IMG/VR virus record: IMGVR_UViG_3300036772_000367
Coordinates: 62,001-126,000 of that record
Length of the DNA: 64,000 nt
From: a virus
Strand: one strand, 5' to 3'
Shown: one piece after another, positions 34,239-44,799 of the stretch
Numbering within the stretch: position 1 is the first letter of the stretch
Layout of the letters: each line of letters begins with the position of its first letter
Position numbers and translations under genes: made by a program
Notes under the pieces: model-generated
The model's input: the letters and a program-made list of their open reading frames with translations, nothing else
Told to the model about the DNA's origin: nothing
Databases searched by the model: none

Positions 34239-35549
34239 ATGACAACTCCGGTGAACGGTTCCATCTTCAACTCGAACCTACCCAGTTTCTTCGACAAGTT
34301 CTCGTCAGCGGCAGCCCAGGACTTGATGACGCTTCAGCTCGTTGCTGGGCAGCTGGAGCCCTCCGGTGGCATCGTCACGGTGACCAATCCGATCATTCCC
34401 GATCGGACCGTCGCACAACGCATGAATAACTTCGACCCGACGATCTACGATCTCCGAGACCAGTCCACCTTGATGAAGATCATGAAGGTGCTCCTGGGAG
34501 GTGCTGGGGCCGGTGGGCTCCGCAAGCAGTCAGCGATCGCTCGGCTACAGAACACCTTCTCGGGGATGCACTTCCTGGACCTGGATCGTTTTTACGGCGC
34601 ACTGTTCGGGATCTCCCGGACTGCTCAAGAGGGTGCGCCGGATATCGACTTCGATCCCTACCACGATGCCACCGATCCAGCATCCTGGGATGACCTTCAG
34701 GCACGCGATGCCAGCTACCGCGATCGATTGATCAAATTCGCCAAGAGCATCTACTTCGGAGGATCGGTCGCCGGCATCACTGCAATGGCCGAATCCTTGA
34801 TCGGCGCGCAGGTGGATGTGTACGAGTCCTGGGAATGGGTGGACGAGGAAAACGCCGATGTCCTCGTGAACTCCACCTTGATCTATACGTACACGTTCTT
34901 GAACCGCAGTGTCGGAACATGGGCTGGATTGACGGGTCATACCTGGGCAGACTGGGGTGGTGGTACGTTGCCCTTCGTCGGGAGAACAGGTCAGCGCAAC
35001 CGCAGCGAGTTCATCCTTCAGCCGCATATCGCCCTCACGATCGACGAGCGATACGAGATCTTGCGGGTCATCAACACCTTCAAGCCTGCCGGAACCCAGT
35101 TCACCATCAATCCCGCTGGTCTGACTACACAGACTCCGATCAGTTTGCGAGCAGTCGCCGCCGATTCAGAATACTGGGCTATCATTCCCGTGACGGTACC
35201 CAACCCACAACTGGGTACGAATGTATATATTCCTAGTGGTGATATCACTGTTCGATCGGTTATTCAACAGAGGCCGGCATTCTCTCAGTTTCAAGGAGAT
35301 GACTGGTCGTATAACAATGACATTCTCGGTGTTACGTCATATACGATCGATAACGGCGTCACGAGTACGACAACGGATGATCAAACAGTGGTGTATTCCG
35401 ATAGCACTACCCGTACCTACGTAGCGGCAGCGGCCCCCATGACCGGCGCGCAGGCCATCTCGGCACGCATCGTGTCCGACGGCGTACTCACCGCGACCCC
35501 CTATGCTCCAACGAGAGGTTCCATCAACACCGCATTGGTGACCACATGA
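34239..35549 (+). CDS. Wedge/tail protein I-like
   Basis: The 436-residue product starts one base after the J-like gene. Its first 230 residues are helical, with FYGALFGIS and YRDRLIKFAKSIYFGGSVAGITAMAESLIGA, a pattern of wedge proteins that connect J to fibres. Strand-rich Thr-rich sequence follows. Its stop overlaps the start of the giant fibre gene. The name is positional and by weak motif. Confidence 0.65.
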   Translation: MTTPVNGSIFNSNLPSFFDKFSSAAAQDLMTLQLVAGQLEPSGGIVTVTNPIIPDRTVAQRMNNFDPTIYDLRDQSTLMKIMKVLLGGAGAGGLRKQSAIARLQNTFSGMHFLDLDRFYGALFGISRTAQEGAPDIDFDPYHDATDPASWDDLQARDASYRDRLIKFAKSIYFGGSVAGITAMAESLIGAQVDVYESWEWVDEENADVLVNSTLIYTYTFLNRSVGTWAGLTGHTWADWGGGTLPFVGRTGQRNRSEFILQPHIALTIDERYEILRVINTFKPAGTQFTINPAGLTTQTPISLRAVAADSEYWAIIPVTVPNPQLGTNVYIPSGDITVRSVIQQRPAFSQFQGDDWSYNNDILGVTSYTIDNGVTSTTTDDQTVVYSDSTTRTYVAAAAPMTGAQAISARIVSDGVLTATPYAPTRGSINTALVTT

Positions 35550-38500
35550 CGACTCCGGCGAACACCCCCACCGGCTCGACGGTCGCAGTGCCGTGGGCGG
35601 ACACCATGTCGTTGGACACCCTCAACACGTCTCTGTCGGTGGACTCCACCACCGCCGTGGCGTTGCAGCAAGCCGTTGACACACAACGTTTTTGGGCTAC
35701 ACCACTACGTGCCGCCAGCGATTCGACCTACGACGTCATGCAGGTCACCCTGACCAGCCCTCGACTGGTCAATCAGTTGATCTTTGATGTCGCGATCTTC
35801 CCGCAGACCATCACTGTCGAGTACTACAACGACGCTGCCGCCGCCTGGCAGCCGCTCCTGCAACAGGGGTCGACCTCGGCGGTGTCCGTGACGCAAACGA
35901 TCAGTACGTCTTATCCGCTGGTGCTGCCACCGATCACCAACGTGACTGGCCATGTTCATCCGCAACACAGCTTCTCCGGTCACTGGCAGACCATCGAGTT
36001 CAACACCCAACCGGTCACTGCGCGGCTGTTTCGTGTGCTGCTGATTCGTAGCACCAATGGTGTCGCCCCTACCGATGTCTTCGGAAATCCGGTTCCCTAT
36101 TCATTGGCTATTCGACACTTTTACCTCGGTTATGTGGTTCAGGCGCTGACGGATGTCCCGCTATCGTCGCCGGTCAATAGCGCATTGACCGGCGACGGAT
36201 CCTTCGCCTCTACGATTGATCTGCTGGGTTCCACCGTGAACTTCACCATGCAGACCAACGCGGCTGAGAACGTGCTCCGTAACCAGGCCACGCAGTCCAA
36301 TGTGGTGTGGAAGTGTGCCCCACAACCCTTTCCGTGGGCCGTGGTGGGTTTCTATGTTGACGCGCGTGACGTGAATGGTAACGCCCAGGTCATCGACCGA
36401 TTTTATCTAGAGCCGCTCTATACAGGACCAAGTGTCCACATCTACTACTCCAACGACACAGTGACCTCGGCCTACGCCGGAACTATCGAACCTCTCATTT
36501 ATCCCGAGGCCCAGACATTCGATCCGAACGGTGTCGGTGGCGATGTGCTGCATTCGGGCAGTGCAGGGACCGGAGCTACCGCGTTTGTCAAGGTCGATAA
36601 CCAAGTCTTGAGTTTCGATCCCAGTCGATCCTGGTGGGTAGGCGCCAGGGTCAACGACAAGACTGGACACCACACCGAGAACTATGACTCTCCTCTGTTC
36701 GATTGCGGTGCCTTCCGGATCTTCCTGACTCCGTTCGGTATGGCGTGCCGGACCGTCTACGGAGACACGCTGGCCATCGATCTGGACCCGTTTGATCCCG
36801 CCACCACCTTGACGTGGATGGTGGCCTACGACGGCGTGGACACCCTGTCGATCAATGCCCAGGCGGGACCGGTCACCTACACCGGCTCGATGCCGCTGCC
36901 CGTTCCGTTGAGTGGCGCCACGGTGACGATGCTGAGCATCGGGGCCTTCCTCGGTGCTGTGCCGGGAGTCAACAATTTCGACTTCCAGGACTTCGTACTC
37001 AAGACCGATGATGTGCCCAACGCGGCTACCATCCAGGACTTCCTGACCCATCCGGACGCCTACGTTCAGGTGGCCGCGTTCGCCTCTCAGACCGACCCTC
37101 GCACACAGAATGCTCTGCTGCGGTATCACCCGGGCTGGGTCACCAACGACGTCCCCAGCGGCTTCATCGGCGGTGAACCCAACCAGTACGATGAACTGGT
37201 CTGGTCTCCCATCGCGCGGGACTACACCCTCACCAAGGGTAACTTCGACGTCCCGGCAACCAAGGCGAAGTACTGGAAGTTCGAGTTCAGCAGCCTGATC
37301 CCGGAGCCCTACGAGGTGTACAAGCCGATCACCTCCGTTGTGCGCACCTTCAGCAGCACGATGACCGGGGTCAGCAGCACCACCAACAATTTCCCGATCA
37401 CCCCACAGACACCCCAAGGTGTACAGCTCCAGGCGACCTATCAAGTAAACAATGCTTTGACGTCCGGTTTCGATCGCGTCTTCACACAGACCGGAACTGG
37501 TGCGGCAGCCTTGGGGTTGACGCCGACGCAGGCGCGCGTGCTGGTGGACAACAATTCTCGTGTCCTCGTGGGGAAAGCCTACTGGGCCTGGAACTTTTTG
37601 CCGGTACACTCATCACCTGTCGTGACGTCGTTCGTGGGCACCACGAAGCATGTTTACGAGACGATCAACGTCACACAGACCTCGAAGATCGCTTATTTTG
37701 TGGGACTGGTATCGATCGCTGCGTATCGATTGGATGCGCTCGCCACCGACGACACCATCCGATATGTTGACAACTTCTACGATCTGGCGAACATCGCGCA
37801 AGACACGAACTGGACGTTGGTGGCCGATCACCAGCTCACCTCGGGTGCATCCCAGTATGCGGTGTTGCAGTCGCAACCGTTGAACTCCACACGCATTGTC
37901 ACGGCTGTGCAGTTCGCTGCCCAGCAGTCGGATCCGATCCAGTATCTGCCTGACTCCGATTTCAGCGATCCTACGCATGTTAACTGGGCTGCTGTGGGAG
38001 ATGCCAATCTGGCACCCGGCATCACCGTGGACACCACGGTTGGCAATACTATTCAGATCAGTCGAGCGTCGGTGCCGAATAACTGGTCGATCATTGAGAC
38101 CGGCTATCCAGCGTGGCACAATATCACTGATCTTAATCTGAGCTGGTCGCGATTGGCCACCAGTGCACAGAACACCGCATTGGAAGGTGGCATCACTTCC
38201 GGCGCTATCACATTGCCTGCTGGAGGTCGTATCACGGCCGCTGCACGAGTGATTACCGCAACCGATCTGACGAGTCCGCTGGTCGTTCAGATCGTGAATG
38301 ACCAGAACAATCAGGTGGTGTCCGAGAGTCAGGCTGATGTCACAGCGCATCAGGTCACGGAGTGGTATACCAGTTTCACTCTAGGTGATGTTGCTGTAGC
38401 TCCGTGGCGGTGGTCGGACTTTGTGTCGGCGCCCGTGGCACAGCTGTTCGTTGATGGCTTCCACCACCCTAGTGGTCGACCGCTGCCGGCCATGGATAGC

Positions 38501-41209
38501 GGTCAGGCGTGGTCCTCCGACTTGGGTAACCAAGGACAGTCTCTGTCTCTGTCCATTGTGAACAACGCTGCCCAGGTCACCACGGATGGTCAGTACAACT
38601 ACGTAGACGTGCGGCAACCGTGGGGAACCCTGGAGTTCCAGGCCGGCACCATTGGCAACAGCGAGACGTTGCTGAACTTGATCGTCAACCCGATCTTCTT
38701 CAGCACCACTACGGGTTGGACGGCCACGGACAACCCGACTCTTACACTGGGGCAAAACGCTGGTCTGGATGGACAGACCTCGTATCTTCAGATCACGTCG
38801 ACCGACGCCACAGTGCACACCACGATCGCCCAGACGGCGATGATTCTTAATATCACGCCGAACTTCACTTACCGGTGGGCCGTCGACCTGACTGGTTCCA
38901 TCCCAGGTAACGTCGTCACGATGTCGGTGCAGTGGTATAACTCCAGTAATACATTGATCTCCACATCTTCTTCCAACATCACGATTACATCGGGATGGAA
39001 TCATTTCGATGTATTTCTCACCGCACCCACTGGGGCGGTGAAAGCGATCCCTTTGTTGGATTTTGGTGTGATGGCTATCGGCAGTACCGTTAGTTTCACG
39101 AATGCCTACTTCCAAGTGGGCTCTACCAGTAGCTCGATCGATCTCATTCCTAACTCTTCCTTCGAAGTCAATACCACCGGCTGGGTAGGCATCGGGAGTC
39201 CGACCATCACGCGAGTCTCGGGTGGTAGCCCACAGGGAGGCTCTTTCTCGGCACAGGTGAAATCTACCCAAGCCACGACACCCACCTTCTTCCTCCTATC
39301 TACGAATATACCCAGTATTCAGCCTGGAATTACTTATGATTTCGCAGTTGATGTGAACCCTTCAGGGATCACCGCGATCAGTCTTCAGGTCAACTGGTAC
39401 GATTCGTCTGGCACTAATTTGTTGTCCCAGGTAGCTAGTACCTTCAGTGGTCTGGTGACTGGCTGGCAGACCCTGACTGTGCACTTCCTGGCACCTACCA
39501 ACGCTGCCTACGCATTGGCCATTGTGGGTGGAGGAGTGATGCCGATTAATTCCACCTTTAATGTGGACAATGTTTTCTTTGGTGTTCCCACGCACAATGC
39601 GCTGGTGATATTCGATCCTTTTATGATCGACGAGCTGGGTGTGCTTGATGATAATGGAGGAACACCACTACCAGCGGCATACGACACGAATGTCTTGACG
39701 TCGAGCAATACATCACGGTTCGTGCAACCCAACGACGACATCCGGGTAGATATCCTACCGACTTATCTAGTACCTGGTAACAGGCAGGATATTGCTCATT
39801 CGTCCAATCCCGACCCGGTGGTGTGGCCCTACAGCTTGATGTTCTTTCTCAACGGCACCTGGATGCGCACCGTCTCCCACGACCTAGGGGCGCGATCGCT
39901 ACGAGAGATCAAGGGGCGCTTGGGCCAGCGGTTCCTCAGCTGGTCGTGGACACCCTTCAAGTACAGCCAGCTGCTCAGCAATGTGATTATGTACCTGCCC
40001 CGACTGGATAAGGGGCAGTGGATCGACTCGATCTCTCAAACCACCTTCCAGAGCGTCACCGGCACGACGTGGAAGGCCACCGGGAGCTGGGATCTCGCTA
40101 CTCCTGCCGAACGGATCTATGCCGACAACTACGGGCCGCCGCTGACCGTGGTGACGTCCGGTTCAACCCTGACGACGGACGTGGGTGTCTGGTACGGCGC
40201 GATGACCGCATACGTACGCAATATCGCCACCGGAGTGACTGGTGGCCCCCATGGTGACGTCTTGGTGTTGGATGCGGACAACGGTGTGACGCTGAACTAC
40301 GCGGGCAACATCATGCGATCGGGCACCAGTTACGGCAACCTCATCCCCGGAGGGGTGCCGACCAACGCCATGGTCACCGTGCAGTGGGTTCGGACGTCGG
40401 TGGTCACCGCCGCGACGAGGGGCACCATCAACGCCACCACCTTCCCGGACATGATTATCGGCAAGGTCAACGGTCAGATCGTGGGCACCTTCGCCTCAGC
40501 CCAACTGGCGACCTGGCGTGGGACCAAGCGCGGAGTCAGCGGGGACATCTACAACCCCGGTGGCGGCTCGCGGCCGACGAACCTGCCCAACTACCTGTTG
40601 GATACGTCCTTCCGGTCGTTCCACTGGGCACCCGATGCCTCTCTGGTGTCCCAGGATCCGACGAAACCCACCTGGAACGACATCACGAACTACAACTCGA
40701 TCACCTACACCCAGGTCATCCGAGGACGCGTCCTGACCTTCCCGGCCCTCCGTGCTCAGGTAGTGCAGTACGGACAGAGCCATGACGTGTGGGATCTGGA
40801 CAATCTGTCCTTGTTTGTCGATCCCGTTGTATGGAGCTTCTCCAATGATGGTGGTACGACATTCTTTCCCGCCTACGACATTCGCAATAATCCTTCGGGT
40901 GTGTTGTCATTCCCTACCTCCACCGTGGTGACGTCCCTGGGTCGCACCCCTGGCACCACGCTGACGTGGCGAGCTACTTCCTACGCGCCGGATCGGATCA
41001 TCTCCAGCATCGTGATCCGGCCTTGGTATGCCGGGCTGATCTCCGGAGCGACACATCGAGTGGGCGTGGGTACGACCGGGCCGAACCTGTCGGTCAATGA
41101 TCAAACTCCGCCCTTGAGCCAAGACCCGGCATTCCAGGTATGGGACTCTCCCGTGCCTCAGAGCTGGTGGTATCAGTTCAAACTGGTCCAGCGCGCCAAG
41201 ACGTCGTAG
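35546..41209 (+). CDS. Giant tail fibre/baseplate protein with carbohydrate-binding-like modules
   Basis: At 1,887 residues this is the largest gene here. It is almost entirely beta-rich. A concanavalin/LamG-like segment lies near 330-500. Two tandem modules of about 140 residues lie near 1040-1345 and resemble carbohydrate-binding jelly rolls (NPIFFSTTTGWT / PNSSFEVNTTGWV, then SVQWYNSSNTLIS / QVNWYDSSGTNLL). It probably forms the host-recognising fibre or its baseplate mount. No Cys-rich or peptidase domain is seen. Its ATGA start overlaps the previous gene. Confidence 0.7.
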   Translation: MTTPANTPTGSTVAVPWADTMSLDTLNTSLSVDSTTAVALQQAVDTQRFWATPLRAASDSTYDVMQVTLTSPRLVNQLIFDVAIFPQTITVEYYNDAAAAWQPLLQQGSTSAVSVTQTISTSYPLVLPPITNVTGHVHPQHSFSGHWQTIEFNTQPVTARLFRVLLIRSTNGVAPTDVFGNPVPYSLAIRHFYLGYVVQALTDVPLSSPVNSALTGDGSFASTIDLLGSTVNFTMQTNAAENVLRNQATQSNVVWKCAPQPFPWAVVGFYVDARDVNGNAQVIDRFYLEPLYTGPSVHIYYSNDTVTSAYAGTIEPLIYPEAQTFDPNGVGGDVLHSGSAGTGATAFVKVDNQVLSFDPSRSWWVGARVNDKTGHHTENYDSPLFDCGAFRIFLTPFGMACRTVYGDTLAIDLDPFDPATTLTWMVAYDGVDTLSINAQAGPVTYTGSMPLPVPLSGATVTMLSIGAFLGAVPGVNNFDFQDFVLKTDDVPNAATIQDFLTHPDAYVQVAAFASQTDPRTQNALLRYHPGWVTNDVPSGFIGGEPNQYDELVWSPIARDYTLTKGNFDVPATKAKYWKFEFSSLIPEPYEVYKPITSVVRTFSSTMTGVSSTTNNFPITPQTPQGVQLQATYQVNNALTSGFDRVFTQTGTGAAALGLTPTQARVLVDNNSRVLVGKAYWAWNFLPVHSSPVVTSFVGTTKHVYETINVTQTSKIAYFVGLVSIAAYRLDALATDDTIRYVDNFYDLANIAQDTNWTLVADHQLTSGASQYAVLQSQPLNSTRIVTAVQFAAQQSDPIQYLPDSDFSDPTHVNWAAVGDANLAPGITVDTTVGNTIQISRASVPNNWSIIETGYPAWHNITDLNLSWSRLATSAQNTALEGGITSGAITLPAGGRITAAARVITATDLTSPLVVQIVNDQNNQVVSESQADVTAHQVTEWYTSFTLGDVAVAPWRWSDFVSAPVAQLFVDGFHHPSGRPLPAMDSGQAWSSDLGNQGQSLSLSIVNNAAQVTTDGQYNYVDVRQPWGTLEFQAGTIGNSETLLNLIVNPIFFSTTTGWTATDNPTLTLGQNAGLDGQTSYLQITSTDATVHTTIAQTAMILNITPNFTYRWAVDLTGSIPGNVVTMSVQWYNSSNTLISTSSSNITITSGWNHFDVFLTAPTGAVKAIPLLDFGVMAIGSTVSFTNAYFQVGSTSSSIDLIPNSSFEVNTTGWVGIGSPTITRVSGGSPQGGSFSAQVKSTQATTPTFFLLSTNIPSIQPGITYDFAVDVNPSGITAISLQVNWYDSSGTNLLSQVASTFSGLVTGWQTLTVHFLAPTNAAYALAIVGGGVMPINSTFNVDNVFFGVPTHNALVIFDPFMIDELGVLDDNGGTPLPAAYDTNVLTSSNTSRFVQPNDDIRVDILPTYLVPGNRQDIAHSSNPDPVVWPYSLMFFLNGTWMRTVSHDLGARSLREIKGRLGQRFLSWSWTPFKYSQLLSNVIMYLPRLDKGQWIDSISQTTFQSVTGTTWKATGSWDLATPAERIYADNYGPPLTVVTSGSTLTTDVGVWYGAMTAYVRNIATGVTGGPHGDVLVLDADNGVTLNYAGNIMRSGTSYGNLIPGGVPTNAMVTVQWVRTSVVTAATRGTINATTFPDMIIGKVNGQIVGTFASAQLATWRGTKRGVSGDIYNPGGGSRPTNLPNYLLDTSFRSFHWAPDASLVSQDPTKPTWNDITNYNSITYTQVIRGRVLTFPALRAQVVQYGQSHDVWDLDNLSLFVDPVVWSFSNDGGTTFFPAYDIRNNPSGVLSFPTSTVVTSLGRTPGTTLTWRATSYAPDRIISSIVIRPWYAGLISGATHRVGVGTTGPNLSVNDQTPPLSQDPAFQVWDSPVPQSWWYQFKLVQRAKTS

Positions 41210-41220
41210 CACCCACACAA

Positions 41221-41233
41221 GGAGGAAACCTCC
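41221..41233 (+). terminator. Short hairpin after the structural operon
   Basis: GGAGG and CCTCC flank AAA, 11 bases after the fibre stop; a second small palindrome (AACCTGAAGGTT) lies at 41256. Neither has a T-run. The 134-base gap holds no gene and no convincing promoter. Confidence 0.35.
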
Positions 41234-41343
41234 GAGCAACTGCACGTTGTGGCCAACCTGAAGGTTGAAGTTGTTTGCCTTCGGGTATCTTGTCCTGTCA
41301 TACTGCGGATACCATACCGACGAACCTGGAGAAAGGGGGCCGC

Positions 41344-41661
41344 GTGTCTCTCGACCTTGCGGTCTCCCAGGCGCTGATGCGAGCACGCGCGTTGGAGCGT
41401 GCCCTACACGACGCGGGCCCATGGACCATCTGCGTAGATTCACCGAAGAATCGTTGCAAGTTGGCCGTTACCGCAACTCGTCATATCACTCATGATGCAG
41501 TCACCTTCTCCATTCCTTACCTCCTATGTGATGGTGGAGAACGTCAAGTCACACTTGCTTGTCGTGGAGATGAAATTCTCGTACGGGTGATGCGATTGGA
41601 TGGATACGGCATCATCAACCTGGATTGGGAACTACGGCTGTCCGACCCTGTCGCGGCATGA
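41344..41661 (+). CDS. Small hypothetical protein before the helicase
   Basis: The 105-residue product begins at GTG after GAGAAAGGGGG and overlaps the helicase start (ATGA). It is strand-rich (WTICVDSPKNRCKLAV, VTFSIPYLLCDGGERQVTLACRGDEILVRVMRLDGYG). No family is recognised. Coupled translation suggests a partner of the helicase. Confidence 0.7.
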   Translation: MSLDLAVSQALMRARALERALHDAGPWTICVDSPKNRCKLAVTATRHITHDAVTFSIPYLLCDGGERQVTLACRGDEILVRVMRLDGYGIINLDWELRLSDPVAA

Positions 41662-43304
41662 TTACTGTGGAGGACCGCGCTCGGATCACTCCGGCGCGGT
41701 CCTTGCCCAATGGTGAGTTCTTTTATTCACCACTAGGACTTTTTGGGTTCCAGGCGGACGGAGTCGCCCAGGCATACCTGGAGACCGAACCAGGTACTGC
41801 CGGGGGTGTGGTGGTCGTCTTCGACGCCGGTTTGGGCAAGACGGTGCTGGGCATCGGTGTGGCGGCCTACCTGTTTGATGATGAGAAGATCGACCTGTGC
41901 ATCGTCGTGTGTGAGCGCAACAAGATCCGAGACTGGCACACCGAATTTGAGAACTTCTCGGCACTGAGTGTCCACACGTATTACGGCCCTGGTCGCCAGA
42001 AGCGACTGGAAAAGGTCCTAGCTCAGGGTGAAGTTCACGTATTGGTGACCACCTACGAGACCGGCCGCAACGAGCTGATGAGTCGCATGACCAACGGTCG
42101 GCGAGGCAAGGGCACGAAAATGGACGGCCCGCTGTTCGAGGCTCTGCAATTGCATACTCGGCGGAGCTTGTGGCTGTTCGACGAGGGTACCCGGCTGGGT
42201 GGTCGCGCTACTCAGTTGCATCAGTCCTACGACTACGCGCTACGAGAACTGCGCAAAGGTCCACATCACCAGCGTGCCCTATCTCTGACGGCTACGCCGT
42301 TGGAGCGGGACATGGAAAGCTCTTACAACATGGGCCGCATCATCACGCCGACGACGATGCCAACTGTGGCTCGGTTCGAGGCCGACTACACCCGAGGAAA
42401 GGACGACTTCGGCCGGTATCAGTTCCGTCATGATCGCAAGGCTGATTTCGGTGCGATCTTCCGGCAGACCATGATCCGCAAGCGCAAGACCGACCTGGAC
42501 GTCATTGACCAGTTCCCCGCGCAGGTCGAGAAGTCCATCAAGGTAGACCTCTCTCCGCACCACCGAGAGCTGTACAGCCTCGTGCGGTCGTTGCTGGATC
42601 CGCCCGAAGGGCAGCCCGATGACCGGACGCCGGAGCAGTACGCGGCCGACGAACGAGCCTTGTTTCTCGCTCTTCGACTCACCGCCGGTCATCCGGCGGC
42701 TCATCTGCGGGCCCAGAATCGTCTCTCCCGCATCATCGCGGCGGAGATGGGGGAAACACTGCGGGCCATCAGTTCGTCCAAGAGCGACGAGCTGGTGGCC
42801 CGGCTTAGGCCGGTCATCAAGGGTCAAGGTGCGCAGGCGGTGGTGTTCACGTTCTTCGCCAACACGGTACTGCCGGACCTCGCCACCGACCTACGGCACG
42901 CTGGGTACACTGTGAGTACTTACTCGGGTGCTCAGAGTCACGACACCAACCTGGCGGCCGAGGACGAGTTCAAGGCCGGCAAGACCGAGATCTTGTTGAC
43001 GTCGGACTCCGGCTGCCGTGGGCTGAACCTGCCCAACGCCGAGTACGTGGTGGAGTATGAATCGGCCCTCACGCACGCCAAGCGCATCCAGCGGATCAAC
43101 CGCATCCACCGCATCACCAGCACGAAGCAACTGGTAACCTGCTACACGATGGTGGCACTGGATACCGTCGAAGAGGGCCTCGTCAACCTTATGCTCCGGC
43201 GCAACGAAGATCACGACATCCTGGTCGGGGACGAGGAAGACGGTACCCAGTTCGTCAGCGCGGCCGAACGCCGCGTGCTGTTGGACATCGCGCGCAAGCG
43301 CTAA
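41658..43304 (+). CDS. SNF2-family helicase
   Basis: The 548-residue product has Walker A GLGKT (Lys61), a Walker B variant DEGT in LWLFDEGTRLGG, SLTATPLE, then the second RecA lobe with QAVVFTFFANT and motifs V/VI in LLTSDSGCRGLNLPNAEYVVEYE and RIQRINRIHRI. This is the SNF2/Rad54-like ATPase order. It lacks extra nuclease domains. Phage copies are linked to recombination, repair or replication restart. It begins the non-structural rightward genes. Confidence 0.85.
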   Translation: MITVEDRARITPARSLPNGEFFYSPLGLFGFQADGVAQAYLETEPGTAGGVVVVFDAGLGKTVLGIGVAAYLFDDEKIDLCIVVCERNKIRDWHTEFENFSALSVHTYYGPGRQKRLEKVLAQGEVHVLVTTYETGRNELMSRMTNGRRGKGTKMDGPLFEALQLHTRRSLWLFDEGTRLGGRATQLHQSYDYALRELRKGPHHQRALSLTATPLERDMESSYNMGRIITPTTMPTVARFEADYTRGKDDFGRYQFRHDRKADFGAIFRQTMIRKRKTDLDVIDQFPAQVEKSIKVDLSPHHRELYSLVRSLLDPPEGQPDDRTPEQYAADERALFLALRLTAGHPAAHLRAQNRLSRIIAAEMGETLRAISSSKSDELVARLRPVIKGQGAQAVVFTFFANTVLPDLATDLRHAGYTVSTYSGAQSHDTNLAAEDEFKAGKTEILLTSDSGCRGLNLPNAEYVVEYESALTHAKRIQRINRIHRITSTKQLVTCYTMVALDTVEEGLVNLMLRRNEDHDILVGDEEDGTQFVSAAERRVLLDIARKR

Positions 43305-43329
43305 CCCGCACCAGAGGGTGCAACCACAT

Positions 43330-43623
43330 ATGAAGATCACTCGCGCCCATCTCGGTCACATCTACAACATCACCGAGCAACGCATTACCAGCTACCACGT
43401 AGAGGTCACGCGGACACCGCTGCACGTCGAGCTGGTGGATCAGTTTCATACACTGGCGCACCGGTTCACTCGACCGTTCCCACCGCTGTTCCGGGTCGTG
43501 TGTTGGTTGCTGTGTCAGCACACCGACGCAGGCATCGAGTCCTGGGTCTGGCGCAAGACGCAGCGCTGGGATTTCCCCCTCACCGACGAGCAACGAGACG
43601 AATTTCGGAGGCAGCTTCAGTGA
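43330..43623 (+). CDS. Small hypothetical protein
   Basis: The 97-residue product is basic and aromatic-rich (HTLAHRFTRPFPPLFRVVCWLLCQHTD). It has an AGAGGG site about a dozen bases before the ATG. Its stop overlaps the next GTG. No family is recognised. Confidence 0.6.
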   Translation: MKITRAHLGHIYNITEQRITSYHVEVTRTPLHVELVDQFHTLAHRFTRPFPPLFRVVCWLLCQHTDAGIESWVWRKTQRWDFPLTDEQRDEFRRQLQ

Positions 43624-43994
43624 CCACTAAGCCGTGGGATAGCAGCAAGTACATCACTCCGGAAAACAAAGACCGCATCGAGGAGCACAAGGATCAGATG
43701 CGGTCCGAAATCAAGCCCCACCGGGTAGCTGTGGTGATCTTCACCGAGGTCGAGGCTGTGGACGAGGGAGACGCCGTGTTCATCGCCGAACGTGCGGTCA
43801 AGGAAGCTATCCGCATAGCCAGCATCGGTAATGAGCCTCTCACCAGTATCACTGCGCCTCGACTGGAGTTCACCTCACGAGGTAATAATTTCACTGTGGG
43901 TGTGCATTCCGTCAAGGAAATCGGTTGCGCGGCGCGCATGGGACTTCTTTGGTTGAACCCCACATCATCCGCTTACAAAAAGCATGAGAACTGA
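43620..43994 (+). CDS. Small alpha/beta hypothetical protein
   Basis: The 124-residue product has an alternating strand/helix pattern (RVAVVIFTEVEAVDEGDAVFIAERAVKEAIRIAS). The GTG start overlaps the preceding stop and has GGAGG upstream. No family is recognised, but the compact domain and coupling support a real gene. Confidence 0.7.
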   Translation: MTTKPWDSSKYITPENKDRIEEHKDQMRSEIKPHRVAVVIFTEVEAVDEGDAVFIAERAVKEAIRIASIGNEPLTSITAPRLEFTSRGNNFTVGVHSVKEIGCAARMGLLWLNPTSSAYKKHEN

Positions 43995-44033
43995 TGTTAT
44001 TGTCCGACTTTGACTAACTACGGAGACAGTACG

Positions 44034-44402
44034 TTGATTACTAACTTGAACGAGGAGCTGGCACCTGCGGTGGCAGCGGCCATCGAGCGCTACGCGGGCG
44101 GCGAAGACGTCCGCTGGGACACGGCCTTTACCGCGTTCCCCAACCCTGCTCAGCCGGGTGCCATGGTCGGTGTGGTGCTGGTGTACATCCAGATCAAGGG
44201 CGCCGTGCTGGGTACACACCTGACCATGACGTCGCTGCTGTCCCCGAACATCGCGGCCGAGGATGTCGACAAGCAGGTCCGCGAGATCATGTCCAGCATC
44301 TTCGAGCAGCGCTCCGAGCAGCTCGGCTCCATGTCAGAGCAGCAGGAGGGGGCTCACGCCAACGGGCAGTCGCCGCCGGTCGGTGGGTTGATCCTGCCAT
44401 GA
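44034..44402 (+). CDS. Small hypothetical protein
   Basis: The TTG at 44034 follows ACGGAGA by eight bases and gives 122 residues. An upstream TTG at 44010 lacks a site. The product has a strand pair around VGVVLVYIQIKGAVLGTHLTMTS and a helical, Gln/Ser-rich end. Its stop overlaps the next ATG (ATGA). Confidence 0.65.
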   Translation: MITNLNEELAPAVAAAIERYAGGEDVRWDTAFTAFPNPAQPGAMVGVVLVYIQIKGAVLGTHLTMTSLLSPNIAAEDVDKQVREIMSSIFEQRSEQLGSMSEQQEGAHANGQSPPVGGLILP

Positions 44403-44605
44403 CGGATCTTTCTTGTTCCGAGATCCTCTGGGCGGCAGCAGCGAAACTGCGGGATGGTTCGCCGCTCGTGTCTCCCACTGTGGTCGAACCGCTCGCTAAG
44501 TGGTTGGAGGACAACGCCGACGACATGGACCAGGAGGACCGCGCCGAGCCCGAGACGAGCCAAGAGAGCTATTCCGTGGCTTTCGCCCGCTCCATCCTCC
44601 GATGA
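44399..44605 (+). CDS. Small acidic helical protein
   Basis: The 68-residue product is helical and acidic (VVEPLAKWLEDNADDMDQEDRAEPE). It is coupled at both ends by ATGA overlaps. A domain of this pattern (EILWAAAAKLRDG...) is common in actinobacterial and phage small proteins of unknown role. Confidence 0.7.
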   Translation: MTDLSCSEILWAAAAKLRDGSPLVSPTVVEPLAKWLEDNADDMDQEDRAEPETSQESYSVAFARSILR

Positions 44606-44799
44606 CGACCCCACTGAATCGCCCCGTACCTGGTCATACTCCGATCAGGTACGGGGCGGGAGACTGGCGGTGTCGTTGTGGCCGGTTACTGGGCGGTGGC
44701 CCCTACGGTAATGGCCGACGAGGTGCCCGTGACGTCATGCACTTCCATCGGATGGATTTGAACTTCGCCGTGCTCGCGATTCTTCGTTCAGCCGCTTGA
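44602..44799 (+). CDS. Small Cys/Arg-rich protein
   Basis: The 65-residue product carries WRCRCGRLLGGG and a basic middle. It starts in an ATGA overlap and ends inside the convergent gene, overlapping it by 65 bases. Function unknown. Confidence 0.55.
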   Translation: MTTPLNRPVPGHTPIRYGAGDWRCRCGRLLGGGPYGNGRRGARDVMHFHRMDLNFAVLAILRSAA